From Clostridiaceae bacterium (GTDB lineage Bacteria; Bacillota; Clostridia; Oscillospirales; Acutalibacteraceae): a stretch of 11,782 nucleotides of DNA. The notes under the pieces are model-generated. The model did not search any database. It was not told the DNA's origin and was given only the letters and a program-made list of their open reading frames with translations. Location: assembly GCA_016303035.1 (NCBI GenBank), contig JAEDML010000020.1, positions 1 to 11,782 on the forward strand, in the 5' to 3' direction. Shown here in pieces: positions 6,444 through 11,782 of the stretch. Positions within the stretch are counted from its first letter, which is position 1, and the number at the start of each line of letters is the position of its first letter. The translations under genes were made by a program, and so were the position numbers.

Positions 6444-8657
6444 TCAATCGTGCTTTTTGAAGCCGCGGCGTTCTCTGCCGCCGTTTTTGCGGTTCTGACC
6501 GCCCTCTCTGCGGTTGGGAGTGTCATCGGCATCGGGCTCTACAACCGCTCCGTTAACCTCCACCAAAGCGTCCCTACGCGAAAGATTTATTCTTCCCTGA
6601 TCGTCTATCTCGGTAACCTTTACAAGTACCTGATCGCCGACCGAAACGACATCCTCAACCTTTTCAACACGCTTTACATCAAGCTTGGAGATGTGTACAA
6701 GTCCCTCCTTGCCGGGGGCAATTTCAACGAAGGCGCCGAAGGTCATAAGACGGGTAACCTTGCCGCTGTAAACCGCTCCGATTTCGGGGTCGTTCGCTAT
6801 AAGCTCGATAATTGAAACCGCCTGCTTAGCCTTTTCAACATCAAGACCGGAAACGAATACCTGACCGTCCTCCTCAATGTTGATGGTACACTCGCACTGC
6901 TCCTGAATAGACTGGATAACCTTGCCCTGCTTGCCGATAACATCGCCGATTTTATCGGGACTTATCTTGGTTGTAATCATTTTGGGAGCGTAGGGCGAAA
7001 GCTCGGTTCTCGGTTCTGGTATGCATTTAAGCATTACCTCGTCAAGTATATAATCCCTTGCTTTGTGAGTTTTTGCAAACGCTTCCTTTATAATCTCAGG
7101 TGTAAGGCCGTGAACCTTAAGGTCCATCTGAATAGCGGTGATTCCCTTGTGGGTACCGGCTACCTTAAAGTCCATATCGCCGTAAAAGTCCTCAAGACCC
7201 TGAATATCGACCATTGTCATAAAGTCGCCGTAAACGCCGTCGTCACCCGTTATAAGTCCGCAGGAAATACCTGCAACAGGCGCCTTTATCGGAACACCTG
7301 CCGCCATAAGTGCAAGCGTAGAGCCGCAGATTGAGCCCTGCGAGGTTGAACCGTTTGAAGAAAGCACCTCAGATACTACGCGTATAGCATAGGGGAATTC
7401 CTCAACGCTCGGAATAACGGGAACCAGCGCGCGCTCTGCCAATGCGCCGTGACCTATTTCGCGGCGGCCCGGTCCGCGGGAGGGCTTAGTCTCCCCTACC
7501 GAATAGGACGGGAAGTTGTAATGATGAATATATCTCTTTGAAACCTCTTCATCAAGTCCGTCAAGCTTCTGCGCGTCGCTTACGGGGGCTAAAGTAGCAA
7601 CCGAAAGCACCTGGGTCTGACCGCGGGTAAACATACCCGAGCCGTGGGTCCTCGGAAGGAGGTCTATCTGTGCGTTTAAGGGGCGGATTTCGTCAATACC
7701 GCGTCCGTCTACGCGCTTCTTTTCGTTTTTAAGCCAGTTCCTTACAACGTGCTTTTGCACAAGGTAAAGTATTTCGTCAAGCTTGCCCTCGTTACCCTCA
7801 AACTGCGCGTCATACTTTTCGTGCACTGCGTTGTAAATTGGTAGCAGCGCCGCGTCGCGCACAAGCTTATCGTCGGTATCAAGCGCTTTTTTAACATCCT
7901 CAATACAGAAATTCTCAATTTCCTCAAGAATTGCGGGATCGGGATCGTTAGATTCAAACTCAAACTTAGGCTTTCCGATTTCCGCAACAATTCCGTTAAT
8001 AAATTTAACAACTTCCTTGTTCGCTTCATGGCCTGCCATAATACAGTCGAACATTAAATCGTCCGGAATTTCGTTGGCACCCGCCTCAATCATAGCAACC
8101 AAATCGGCGGTAGAGGACACGGTAAGGTTAAGCTCGGTCTTCTCCCTCTGTTCAAGGGTGGGGTTGATGATGATTTCACCGTCAACAAGACCGACATTTA
8201 CGCTGGAAATAGGTCCGTCCCACGGAATATCGGAAATAGCGATTGCGGCTGAAACGCCGATTGCCGCGGCAACCTCGGGTGAGCAGTCGGGATCGACCGA
8301 CATAACGGTTGCGACAACCGAGCAGTCATTTCTCATATCCTTCGGGAAAAGCGGACGGATAGGACGGTCGATACAGCGAGAAGCGAGTATCGCCTTCTCG
8401 GATGCTCTGCCCTCACGCCTCTGGAAAGAGCCGGGGAAACGGCCTACCGAGTACATTTTTTCCTCATAGTCTACCGAAAGAGGGAAAAAGTCAACCCCCT
8501 CGCGCGGCTTTGCCGATGCGGTAACGGTGCAAAGCACCTTTGTATCGCCGTAGGAGGCCATTACCGCCGCGTTGGCAAGCTGTGCCATCATACCTGTTTC
8601 AAGCTTTAAAGGTCTTCCGGCAAGTGTGGTTTCATAAACCTTGTAGTTTTCAAACAT
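6444..8657 (-). CDS. pnp: Polyribonucleotide nucleotidyltransferase (PNPase)
   Basis: Phosphorolytic 3'-to-5' exoribonuclease of mRNA decay and RNA quality control, acting as a trimer in the cytoplasm. The 737-residue protein has the full layout: first RNase PH domain (about 10-145) with FPGSFQRREGRASEKA (74-89); an all-helical linker; second RNase PH domain (about 325-550); KH domain with GDVIGKQGKVI (571-581); S1 domain (about 626-696); then a basic Arg/Lys/Gly tail. Asp490, Asp496 and Lys498 in GLEDFYGDMDFK match E. coli Asp486, Asp492 and Lys494, so the active site is intact. The ATG at 8657-8655 has AGGAG 9 nt upstream. rpsO lies 225 nt upstream on the same strand, the conserved rpsO-pnp order. 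The spacer carries structures (8663-8870) that suggest post-transcriptional autocontrol. Confidence 0.98.
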   Translation of the reverse strand: MFENYKVYETTLAGRPLKLETGMMAQLANAAVMASYGDTKVLCTVTASAKPREGVDFFPLSVDYEEKMYSVGRFPGSFQRREGRASEKAILASRCIDRPIRPLFPKDMRNDCSVVATVMSVDPDCSPEVAAAIGVSAAIAISDIPWDGPISSVNVGLVDGEIIINPTLEQREKTELNLTVSSTADLVAMIEAGANEIPDDLMFDCIMAGHEANKEVVKFINGIVAEIGKPKFEFESNDPDPAILEEIENFCIEDVKKALDTDDKLVRDAALLPIYNAVHEKYDAQFEGNEGKLDEILYLVQKHVVRNWLKNEKKRVDGRGIDEIRPLNAQIDLLPRTHGSGMFTRGQTQVLSVATLAPVSDAQKLDGLDEEVSKRYIHHYNFPSYSVGETKPSRGPGRREIGHGALAERALVPVIPSVEEFPYAIRVVSEVLSSNGSTSQGSICGSTLALMAAGVPIKAPVAGISCGLITGDDGVYGDFMTMVDIQGLEDFYGDMDFKVAGTHKGITAIQMDLKVHGLTPEIIKEAFAKTHKARDYILDEVMLKCIPEPRTELSPYAPKMITTKISPDKIGDVIGKQGKVIQSIQEQCECTINIEEDGQVFVSGLDVEKAKQAVSIIELIANDPEIGAVYSGKVTRLMTFGAFVEIAPGKEGLVHISKLDVKRVEKVEDVVSVGDQVLVKVTEIDDQGRINLSRRDALVEVNGAVVEPDADDTPNRREGGQNRKNGGRERRGFKKHD

Positions 8658-8662
8658 TGCAT

Positions 8663-8693
8663 AAATCTCCTTTTAAAAATTTTTCAGAGATTT
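8663..8693 (-). promoter_or_regulatory. Potential Shine-Dalgarno-masking helix of pnp
   Basis: On the minus strand AAATCTC (complement of 8687-8693) is perfectly complementary to GAGATTT (complement of 8663-8669). The latter includes the GAG of the pnp Shine-Dalgarno AAAAGGAG. The 17-nt loop is A/T-rich. The 5' strand of this helix shares nucleotides 8689-8693 with the 3' arm of the long leader hairpin (8689-8763), so the two structures exclude each other in part. Regulatory use is inferred. Confidence 0.4.
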
Positions 8694-8763
8694 TTCGGTT
8701 AGCAATAAATCCAACGCCGTATTTTTGCACGGCGCTCGATTTACCGCTAAACCGCGAAAAATC
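8689..8763 (-). promoter_or_regulatory. Long three-tier hairpin in the pnp leader
   Basis: The 75-nt element folds on itself. The outer arms (8689-8703 with 8746-8763) form 15 bp with small bulges. A middle helix pairs 8706-8711 with 8738-8743. An inner 6-bp GC-rich helix pairs 8715-8720 with 8729-8734 around an 8-nt loop. It ends 31 nt before the pnp start codon. In E. coli a long leader hairpin in this place is cut by RNase III and is the target of PNPase autoregulation. Structure is seen directly; function here is by analogy. Confidence 0.65.
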
Positions 8764-8766
8764 CCC

Positions 8767-8794
8767 TTTATACAACAGGGCACAAAAGCCGCAA
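8767..8794 (-). promoter_or_regulatory. Possible pnp-proximal promoter
   Basis: On the minus strand TTGCGG (complement of 8789-8794) and TATAAA (complement of 8767-8772) lie 16 nt apart. The -10 is good, the -35 weak. Transcription would begin near 8760, so the RNA would start almost exactly with the 5' arm of the long hairpin 8689-8763. The alternative is that pnp depends wholly on the rpsO promoter. Confidence 0.33.
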
Positions 8795-8837
8795 AGGTCT
8801 TTTTTACCCGAATTGCCAAGTCCCGTAGTTACAACAC

Positions 8838-8870
8838 AAGGCAGATTGGATAAAAATGCCAATCTGCCTT
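8838..8870 (-). terminator. Strong hairpin just after rpsO, without a U-run
   Basis: A perfect 12-bp inverted repeat (8838-8849 with 8859-8870) with a 9-nt A/T-rich loop begins 13 nt after the rpsO stop. The minus-strand sequence that follows is GTGTTGT, not a T-run, so efficient intrinsic termination is doubtful. It may protect the rpsO mRNA 3' end, act as a processing site, or be a leaky terminator that lets some transcription into pnp. Confidence 0.6.
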
Positions 8871-8882
8871 ATTTGTACGGTA

Positions 8883-9146
8883 TTACTTACGAAGTCCGAG
8901 CTTCTTGATTATAGCACGGTATCTTTCGATATCGTTCTTCTGCAGGTAAGCAAGCAGATTTCTTCTGTGACCTACCATTTTAAGAAGACCGCGGCGTGAA
9001 TGATGATCCTTAGCGTTGGCGCTTAAATGTGTGTTAAGCTCCTCAATCCTCTTAGTAAGCAGAGCAATCTGTACCTCAGGAGAGCCGGTATCGCCCTCAT
9101 GAACGGCATAGTCGGTTATAATCTGCTGTTTTTCTTCCTTTGTCAT
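8883..9146 (-). CDS. rpsO: 30S ribosomal protein S15
   Basis: Primary 16S rRNA-binding protein of the small-subunit platform; it binds the central domain and nucleates S6/S18 assembly. The 87 residues are the normal bacterial length. HEGDTGSPEVQ (16-26) and DHHSRRGLLKMVGHRR (47-62) are the diagnostic rRNA-binding blocks, followed by LLAYL (64-68). The ATG at 9146-9144 has AAAGGAG with 9 nt spacing. It has its own strong promoter at 9255-9283 and a roughly 100-nt leader that can fold. pnp follows on the same strand, the arrangement found across many bacteria. Confidence 0.98.
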   Translation of the reverse strand: MTKEEKQQIITDYAVHEGDTGSPEVQIALLTKRIEELNTHLSANAKDHHSRRGLLKMVGHRRNLLAYLQKNDIERYRAIIKKLGLRK

Positions 9147-9173
9147 TTCAATGTCACTCCTTTAATAATTTAC

Positions 9174-9248
9174 GCTCCGATATTCCGGGCAATGGGTCAT
9201 AGTGATTCCCGATAACGGGCGGACACCCAAAACGCAGAATACGGTAGC
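9174..9248 (-). promoter_or_regulatory. Folded 5' leader of rpsO (possible S15 autoregulatory site)
   Basis: On the minus strand GCTACCGTATTC (complement of 9237-9248) pairs with GAATATCGGAGC (complement of 9174-9185). This gives 11 bp with two single-nucleotide bulges, starting essentially at the predicted transcript 5' end. Inside lie a CCCG-TTAT-CGGG hairpin and GGGT/ACCC pairing, so a branched fold is plausible. The base of the structure ends about 8 nt before the Shine-Dalgarno. Several bacteria control rpsO through S15-binding leaders of differing shape; assignment here is inference. Confidence 0.45.
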
Positions 9249-9254
9249 TTTGTT

Positions 9255-9283
9255 ATTATATCACCTAAAGCCGTAAAAGTAAA
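9255..9283 (-). promoter_or_regulatory. Extended -10 SigA promoter of rpsO
   Basis: On the minus strand TTTACT (complement of 9278-9283) and TATAAT (complement of 9255-9260) are 17 nt apart. TG precedes the -10 by one base, an extended -10. The start would be near 9248-9250, about 100 nt before the rpsO ATG. It lies in the 158-nt gap after the permease gene, in which no terminator hairpin for the permease is visible. Confidence 0.78.
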
Positions 9284-9304
9284 GCATTTTTTAATATATT
9301 CGTT

Positions 9305-11068
9305 TTATCCTTCGCTTTCCTTAATACTTTCGGCGCGTGCCGATAATCCGAGCTCGTCTATCACCGCGCGTGTTTTATCAAAGCTGTCTTCAAGCGTGAT
9401 TTCAATGTTGCAGTAATCCCAGTCCTCGGTATGCCCCTCAATACGGTAATGCTCACCTTTTTCCATAGCAAAGCTGTCTTTGGTAGCCTTCTTTATATCC
9501 TCGGCATAGGCTTCAAGCACGGTTTTTAATTCCGATTTGGATATCGGCACATTACTGTATCCGTATTCGGTGTCATATATGTCCTCTTCGCCTTTATTTT
9601 TAAAGATATAATTGGCAATCGAAATACCCGATGCGGCAAATTTGTCGGCGCTGTGCCTTATCGTCTCGCTGTTTTCCTCGCTTCTGTACGCCTCTAAAAG
9701 CATATCGGAAAACTTTTCTTCATAAACGGTAAAACGGCGTGCAAAGCTTTTTCCGTTAATTAGGTTATACCGTATCACAATATCGGTAGTATCCTCGCCG
9801 TTTGAATCGGACGAGATAACATAATCGATATTTTCGGCTATGTTTTTATGAATACGCATTGCCAAGGCGGGATCTTCGGATTGGATAACGGTATTGGAAA
9901 AGCCGACGCTTGCAGACTCGATTTTTCCCTTTGACGGTATACGCGAGGAATAGCCGAAAAGTCCGAGGTGCAATATAAGCGCGGCGGCGGCCAGCAGTCC
10001 GAATGAACATACGGCCGTTATAAGCGACCTTTTTGAGTTTTTAAAGCCTCTGTCGGTAATCGCCCCGAAGGTTACCGCGGTGAGGGCTGAGCCTATCGCC
10101 GCGAAAATCCAAAATACAGGCGCTTTATATTCGTTGTCGCCGAAAATTGCTCCTAGGCAGTATGCCCCGATCATCGAGACGATAACCGCACATATTACAT
10201 ATACCGATCGGAAAGCATAGGCTCTGCCGCTGCTCTCGGCCTTACGGCGGTTGTAAAGCAAAGCCGATATGATAAGCGATACGATTATTATACCGATAAG
10301 CTTTGCGCCGAAAATCGCCGCATATTTTACGAGATTTATATTTGAAGTGGGGTTAAAGTTTGCAAAAAGCTCGGTAAGGCTGAAAATTGCGAAATAGAAC
10401 GGCGAAGCATAATAAGGCATTTTTCCTATATCGCCGTAATAAAAGCCTTTAAGGAAAGCATCGCTCATATCCGCAAATACAAACACCAGTAAAATCAAGC
10501 CGACATTTATACCTAAGAATGAAAGTATTAAATCAAATACATTCCCTGCGCATACTATAAAGATTAGCGACACGGCGGCAGTCATAAGCATTATCAGCAG
10601 GTTAAGCGCAAATGAGATTATTATCAGTTGTATACTTCCGTTTATTTTAGGCGAAAGCGTCATAACAAGCAGCGAGCCGTAGCACAGAATAAGCGGTATT
10701 ATCAGCGGAACAACACTCGCAAGAAAACGGGAAAAAAGCAGCTCGTTTCTGGTAAGGGGCAGGGCATGGAATACATCCCCTGCCTTTTTGGAATACAGAT
10801 ACGAAAAGTTTATAAAGCAGAGTATTGCGGCAACTCCGCTTGTAACAAGAGTAATACCCACGGCTACGGACTGTGTAATACGGTCAATTTGATAAAAGCC
10901 GTTCTTAGATATAGCCAACGAATTGTTTATATGTATAAGAACATAACTAGGGCATACAAGCAATAGAAACAGCGTTACAAGTATTACTATACCGACGCTT
11001 CTGCGCACGGTTTGTCTGTACATATTAACAGCCGGATTAAGCTTATTTGATGATGTTCTTAACATCAT
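9305..11068 (-). CDS. ABC-2 type transporter permease, YtrC-like
   Basis: Integral membrane partner of the adjacent ATPase. The 587-residue protein starts with a basic cytoplasmic segment (about 1-23). About nine hydrophobic spans follow, near 24-46, 66-90, 113-137, 147-171, 179-199, 249-271, 287-309, 316-337 and 348-371. A mostly charged soluble domain of about 215 residues (372-587) ends the protein. The segment FSYLYSKKAGDVFHALPLTRNELLFSR between spans 2 and 3 is typical of clostridial permeases of this type. The ATG overlaps the ATPase gene by 26 nt, with GGAGG 9 nt upstream, so translation is coupled. A second ATG follows at once; the first fits the Shine-Dalgarno better. The substrate is unknown; members of such systems are linked to peptide antibiotic or cell-envelope stress export. 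The C-terminal domain is not recognised. Confidence 0.82.
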   Translation of the reverse strand: MMLRTSSNKLNPAVNMYRQTVRRSVGIVILVTLFLLLVCPSYVLIHINNSLAISKNGFYQIDRITQSVAVGITLVTSGVAAILCFINFSYLYSKKAGDVFHALPLTRNELLFSRFLASVVPLIIPLILCYGSLLVMTLSPKINGSIQLIIISFALNLLIMLMTAAVSLIFIVCAGNVFDLILSFLGINVGLILLVFVFADMSDAFLKGFYYGDIGKMPYYASPFYFAIFSLTELFANFNPTSNINLVKYAAIFGAKLIGIIIVSLIISALLYNRRKAESSGRAYAFRSVYVICAVIVSMIGAYCLGAIFGDNEYKAPVFWIFAAIGSALTAVTFGAITDRGFKNSKRSLITAVCSFGLLAAAALILHLGLFGYSSRIPSKGKIESASVGFSNTVIQSEDPALAMRIHKNIAENIDYVISSDSNGEDTTDIVIRYNLINGKSFARRFTVYEEKFSDMLLEAYRSEENSETIRHSADKFAASGISIANYIFKNKGEEDIYDTEYGYSNVPISKSELKTVLEAYAEDIKKATKDSFAMEKGEHYRIEGHTEDWDYCNIEITLEDSFDKTRAVIDELGLSARAESIKESEG

Positions 11069-11782
11069 AACCCGTCACCTCCAGTTCATATATAAACATT
11101 TCCTCAAGAGTAGGTTCAATACACTCGGAGAATATGGGGGACAGCTTTGCTACATAGCTCATAATTTCCTCACTGTCGCCGCGAACCACCAATTGTATCA
11201 GCGAGCCGGTACGCTCGGCCTTTAAAACATTAAGTCCGCCAAACACCGTCATTTCAGGCACATGCTCAAACGCCATTTGAACCTTATGCAACTTACCTTT
11301 AAGATTTTCTATCTCATCATTGAAGATAATATTCCCCTCATGTATAAGACCTACATGATCGCAAAGGTCTTCAAGCTCGCGAAGATTGTGCGAGGCTATA
11401 ACCGTGGTCATACCGCGTTTTTCAACCCCGTCTATCAGTATGCTTTTAAGAACACGGCGCATAACCACATCAAGCCCGTCAAAAGCTTCATCAAGCAGAA
11501 GATACCTTGGGGATGTCGACATAGCGAGAATGAGCGCCGCCTGCCGCTGCATACCCTTTGACATTGTTGAAATCCTCGCCTTATAGTCAAGCGGAAAAAC
11601 CTCTACCAAGTGCTTATATATTCCGTAGTCAAAGCTCGGGTACATTCCGGAGTAAAACCGCGCCATATCGTTTATGCTGGACTGCGGCAAATAATACGGA
11701 GTATCACCCAAAAAAGCTATCTGTGATTTTATAATGGGATTGTTAAAAACCTCGGCGCCGTCAACGGTTATTTCGCCGCCGT
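11043..11782 (-). CDS. ABC transporter ATP-binding protein, YtrB-like (partial, 5' end outside window)
   Basis: Cytoplasmic ATPase subunit of the exporter whose permease follows. The right edge cuts it. The frame stays open to the edge, beginning GGEITVDGAEVF, so the start and Walker A lie outside; about 245 residues remain. The TTG at 11711 (reading LGDTPYYLP) is an internal codon, not the start. Seen here are the Q-loop region (KSQIAFLGDTPYYLPQ), a degenerate ABC signature MSKGMQRQ at about residues 73-80 of the partial protein, Walker B LLLDEAFDGLD at about 94-104, and the H-loop VIASHNL. The SKGM signature and the MYPSFDYGIYKHLVEVF spacer are typical of YtrB/EcsA-like ATPases. In many Clostridia a GntR-type repressor precedes such genes; it would lie beyond the window. 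Confidence 0.93.
   Translation of the reverse strand, partial: GGEITVDGAEVFNNPIIKSQIAFLGDTPYYLPQSSINDMARFYSGMYPSFDYGIYKHLVEVFPLDYKARISTMSKGMQRQAALILAMSTSPRYLLLDEAFDGLDVVMRRVLKSILIDGVEKRGMTTVIASHNLRELEDLCDHVGLIHEGNIIFNDEIENLKGKLHKVQMAFEHVPEMTVFGGLNVLKAERTGSLIQLVVRGDSEEIMSYVAKLSPIFSECIEPTLEEMFIYELEVTGYDVKNIIK

Noticed and set aside
8017..8469. Plus-strand open frame of 150 codons
   Set aside because: It is fully antisense to conserved pnp coding sequence, with no motif or ribosome site.
8540..8908. Plus-strand open frame of 122 codons crossing the rpsO-pnp spacer
   Set aside because: It overlaps both conserved genes in antisense, and its middle part is simply the complement of the leader hairpins.
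11709..11711. TTG at 11711 as the start of the ABC ATPase
   Set aside because: The frame continues upstream to the window edge with typical ATPase sequence (GGEITVDG...KSQIAFLGD), so this is an internal Leu codon and the gene is cut by the window.
1..11782. CRISPR array, tRNA/rRNA genes, prophage, toxin-antitoxin or defence genes
   Set aside because: No regularly spaced repeats, tRNA-like cloverleaf, rRNA segment, integrase/transposase or defence-type domain was seen on reading both strands.

Overview
The window looks like chromosomal DNA from a low-to-mid GC Gram-positive bacterium, most likely a Clostridia-class Bacillota of the Oscillospiraceae/Ruminococcaceae type. The grounds are strong purine-rich Shine-Dalgarno sites (GGAGG, AGGAG, AAGGA) before nearly every gene, good SigA-type promoters, the rpsO-pnp order, a dapA-dapB pair, and a YtrB-like ATPase/permease pair of a kind common in Clostridia. 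The genus cannot be fixed from sequence alone. Every gene is intact except the two cut by the window edges. No tRNA, rRNA, insertion sequence, phage gene or CRISPR array was seen.

Layout. The plus strand carries the 3' end of dapA and then dapB (1-982), two consecutive steps of lysine/diaminopimelate synthesis. A perfect 12-bp hairpin (996-1026) separates them from everything else, which is on the minus strand. Read in the direction of transcription, the minus strand runs from the right edge: an ABC-2 type exporter (ATPase then permease, overlapping 26 nt, 11782-9305); rpsO (S15) with its own promoter and a folded leader; pnp (polynucleotide phosphorylase) behind a 225-nt structured spacer; an ABC-F ATPase behind a terminator-like hairpin; and finally a promoter-driven operon of a family-2 glycosyltransferase followed by rfbD, rfbB and rfbC (dTDP-L-rhamnose synthesis).

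How the genes work together. GT-rfbD-rfbB-rfbC is tightly packed (0 nt, 3 nt and TAATG overlaps). It would turn dTDP-glucose into dTDP-rhamnose and probably transfer a sugar into a cell-surface polysaccharide. The first-step enzyme, RfbA/RmlA, is not in the window. rpsO-pnp is the conserved translation/RNA-decay pair. The ABC-F protein is a soluble ribosome-associated ATPase by family.

The most interesting material is non-coding RNA structure rather than a new gene system. The pnp leader has a 75-nt branched hairpin whose 3' arm can alternatively pair with the pnp Shine-Dalgarno region. The rpsO leader is closed by a long stem starting at the predicted transcript 5' end. The ABC-F gene has a terminator-like hairpin only about 20 nt before its start codon. 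All coding assignments here are ordinary families; I did not find a convincing undescribed multi-gene system. No gene-free stretch exceeds 300 nt.
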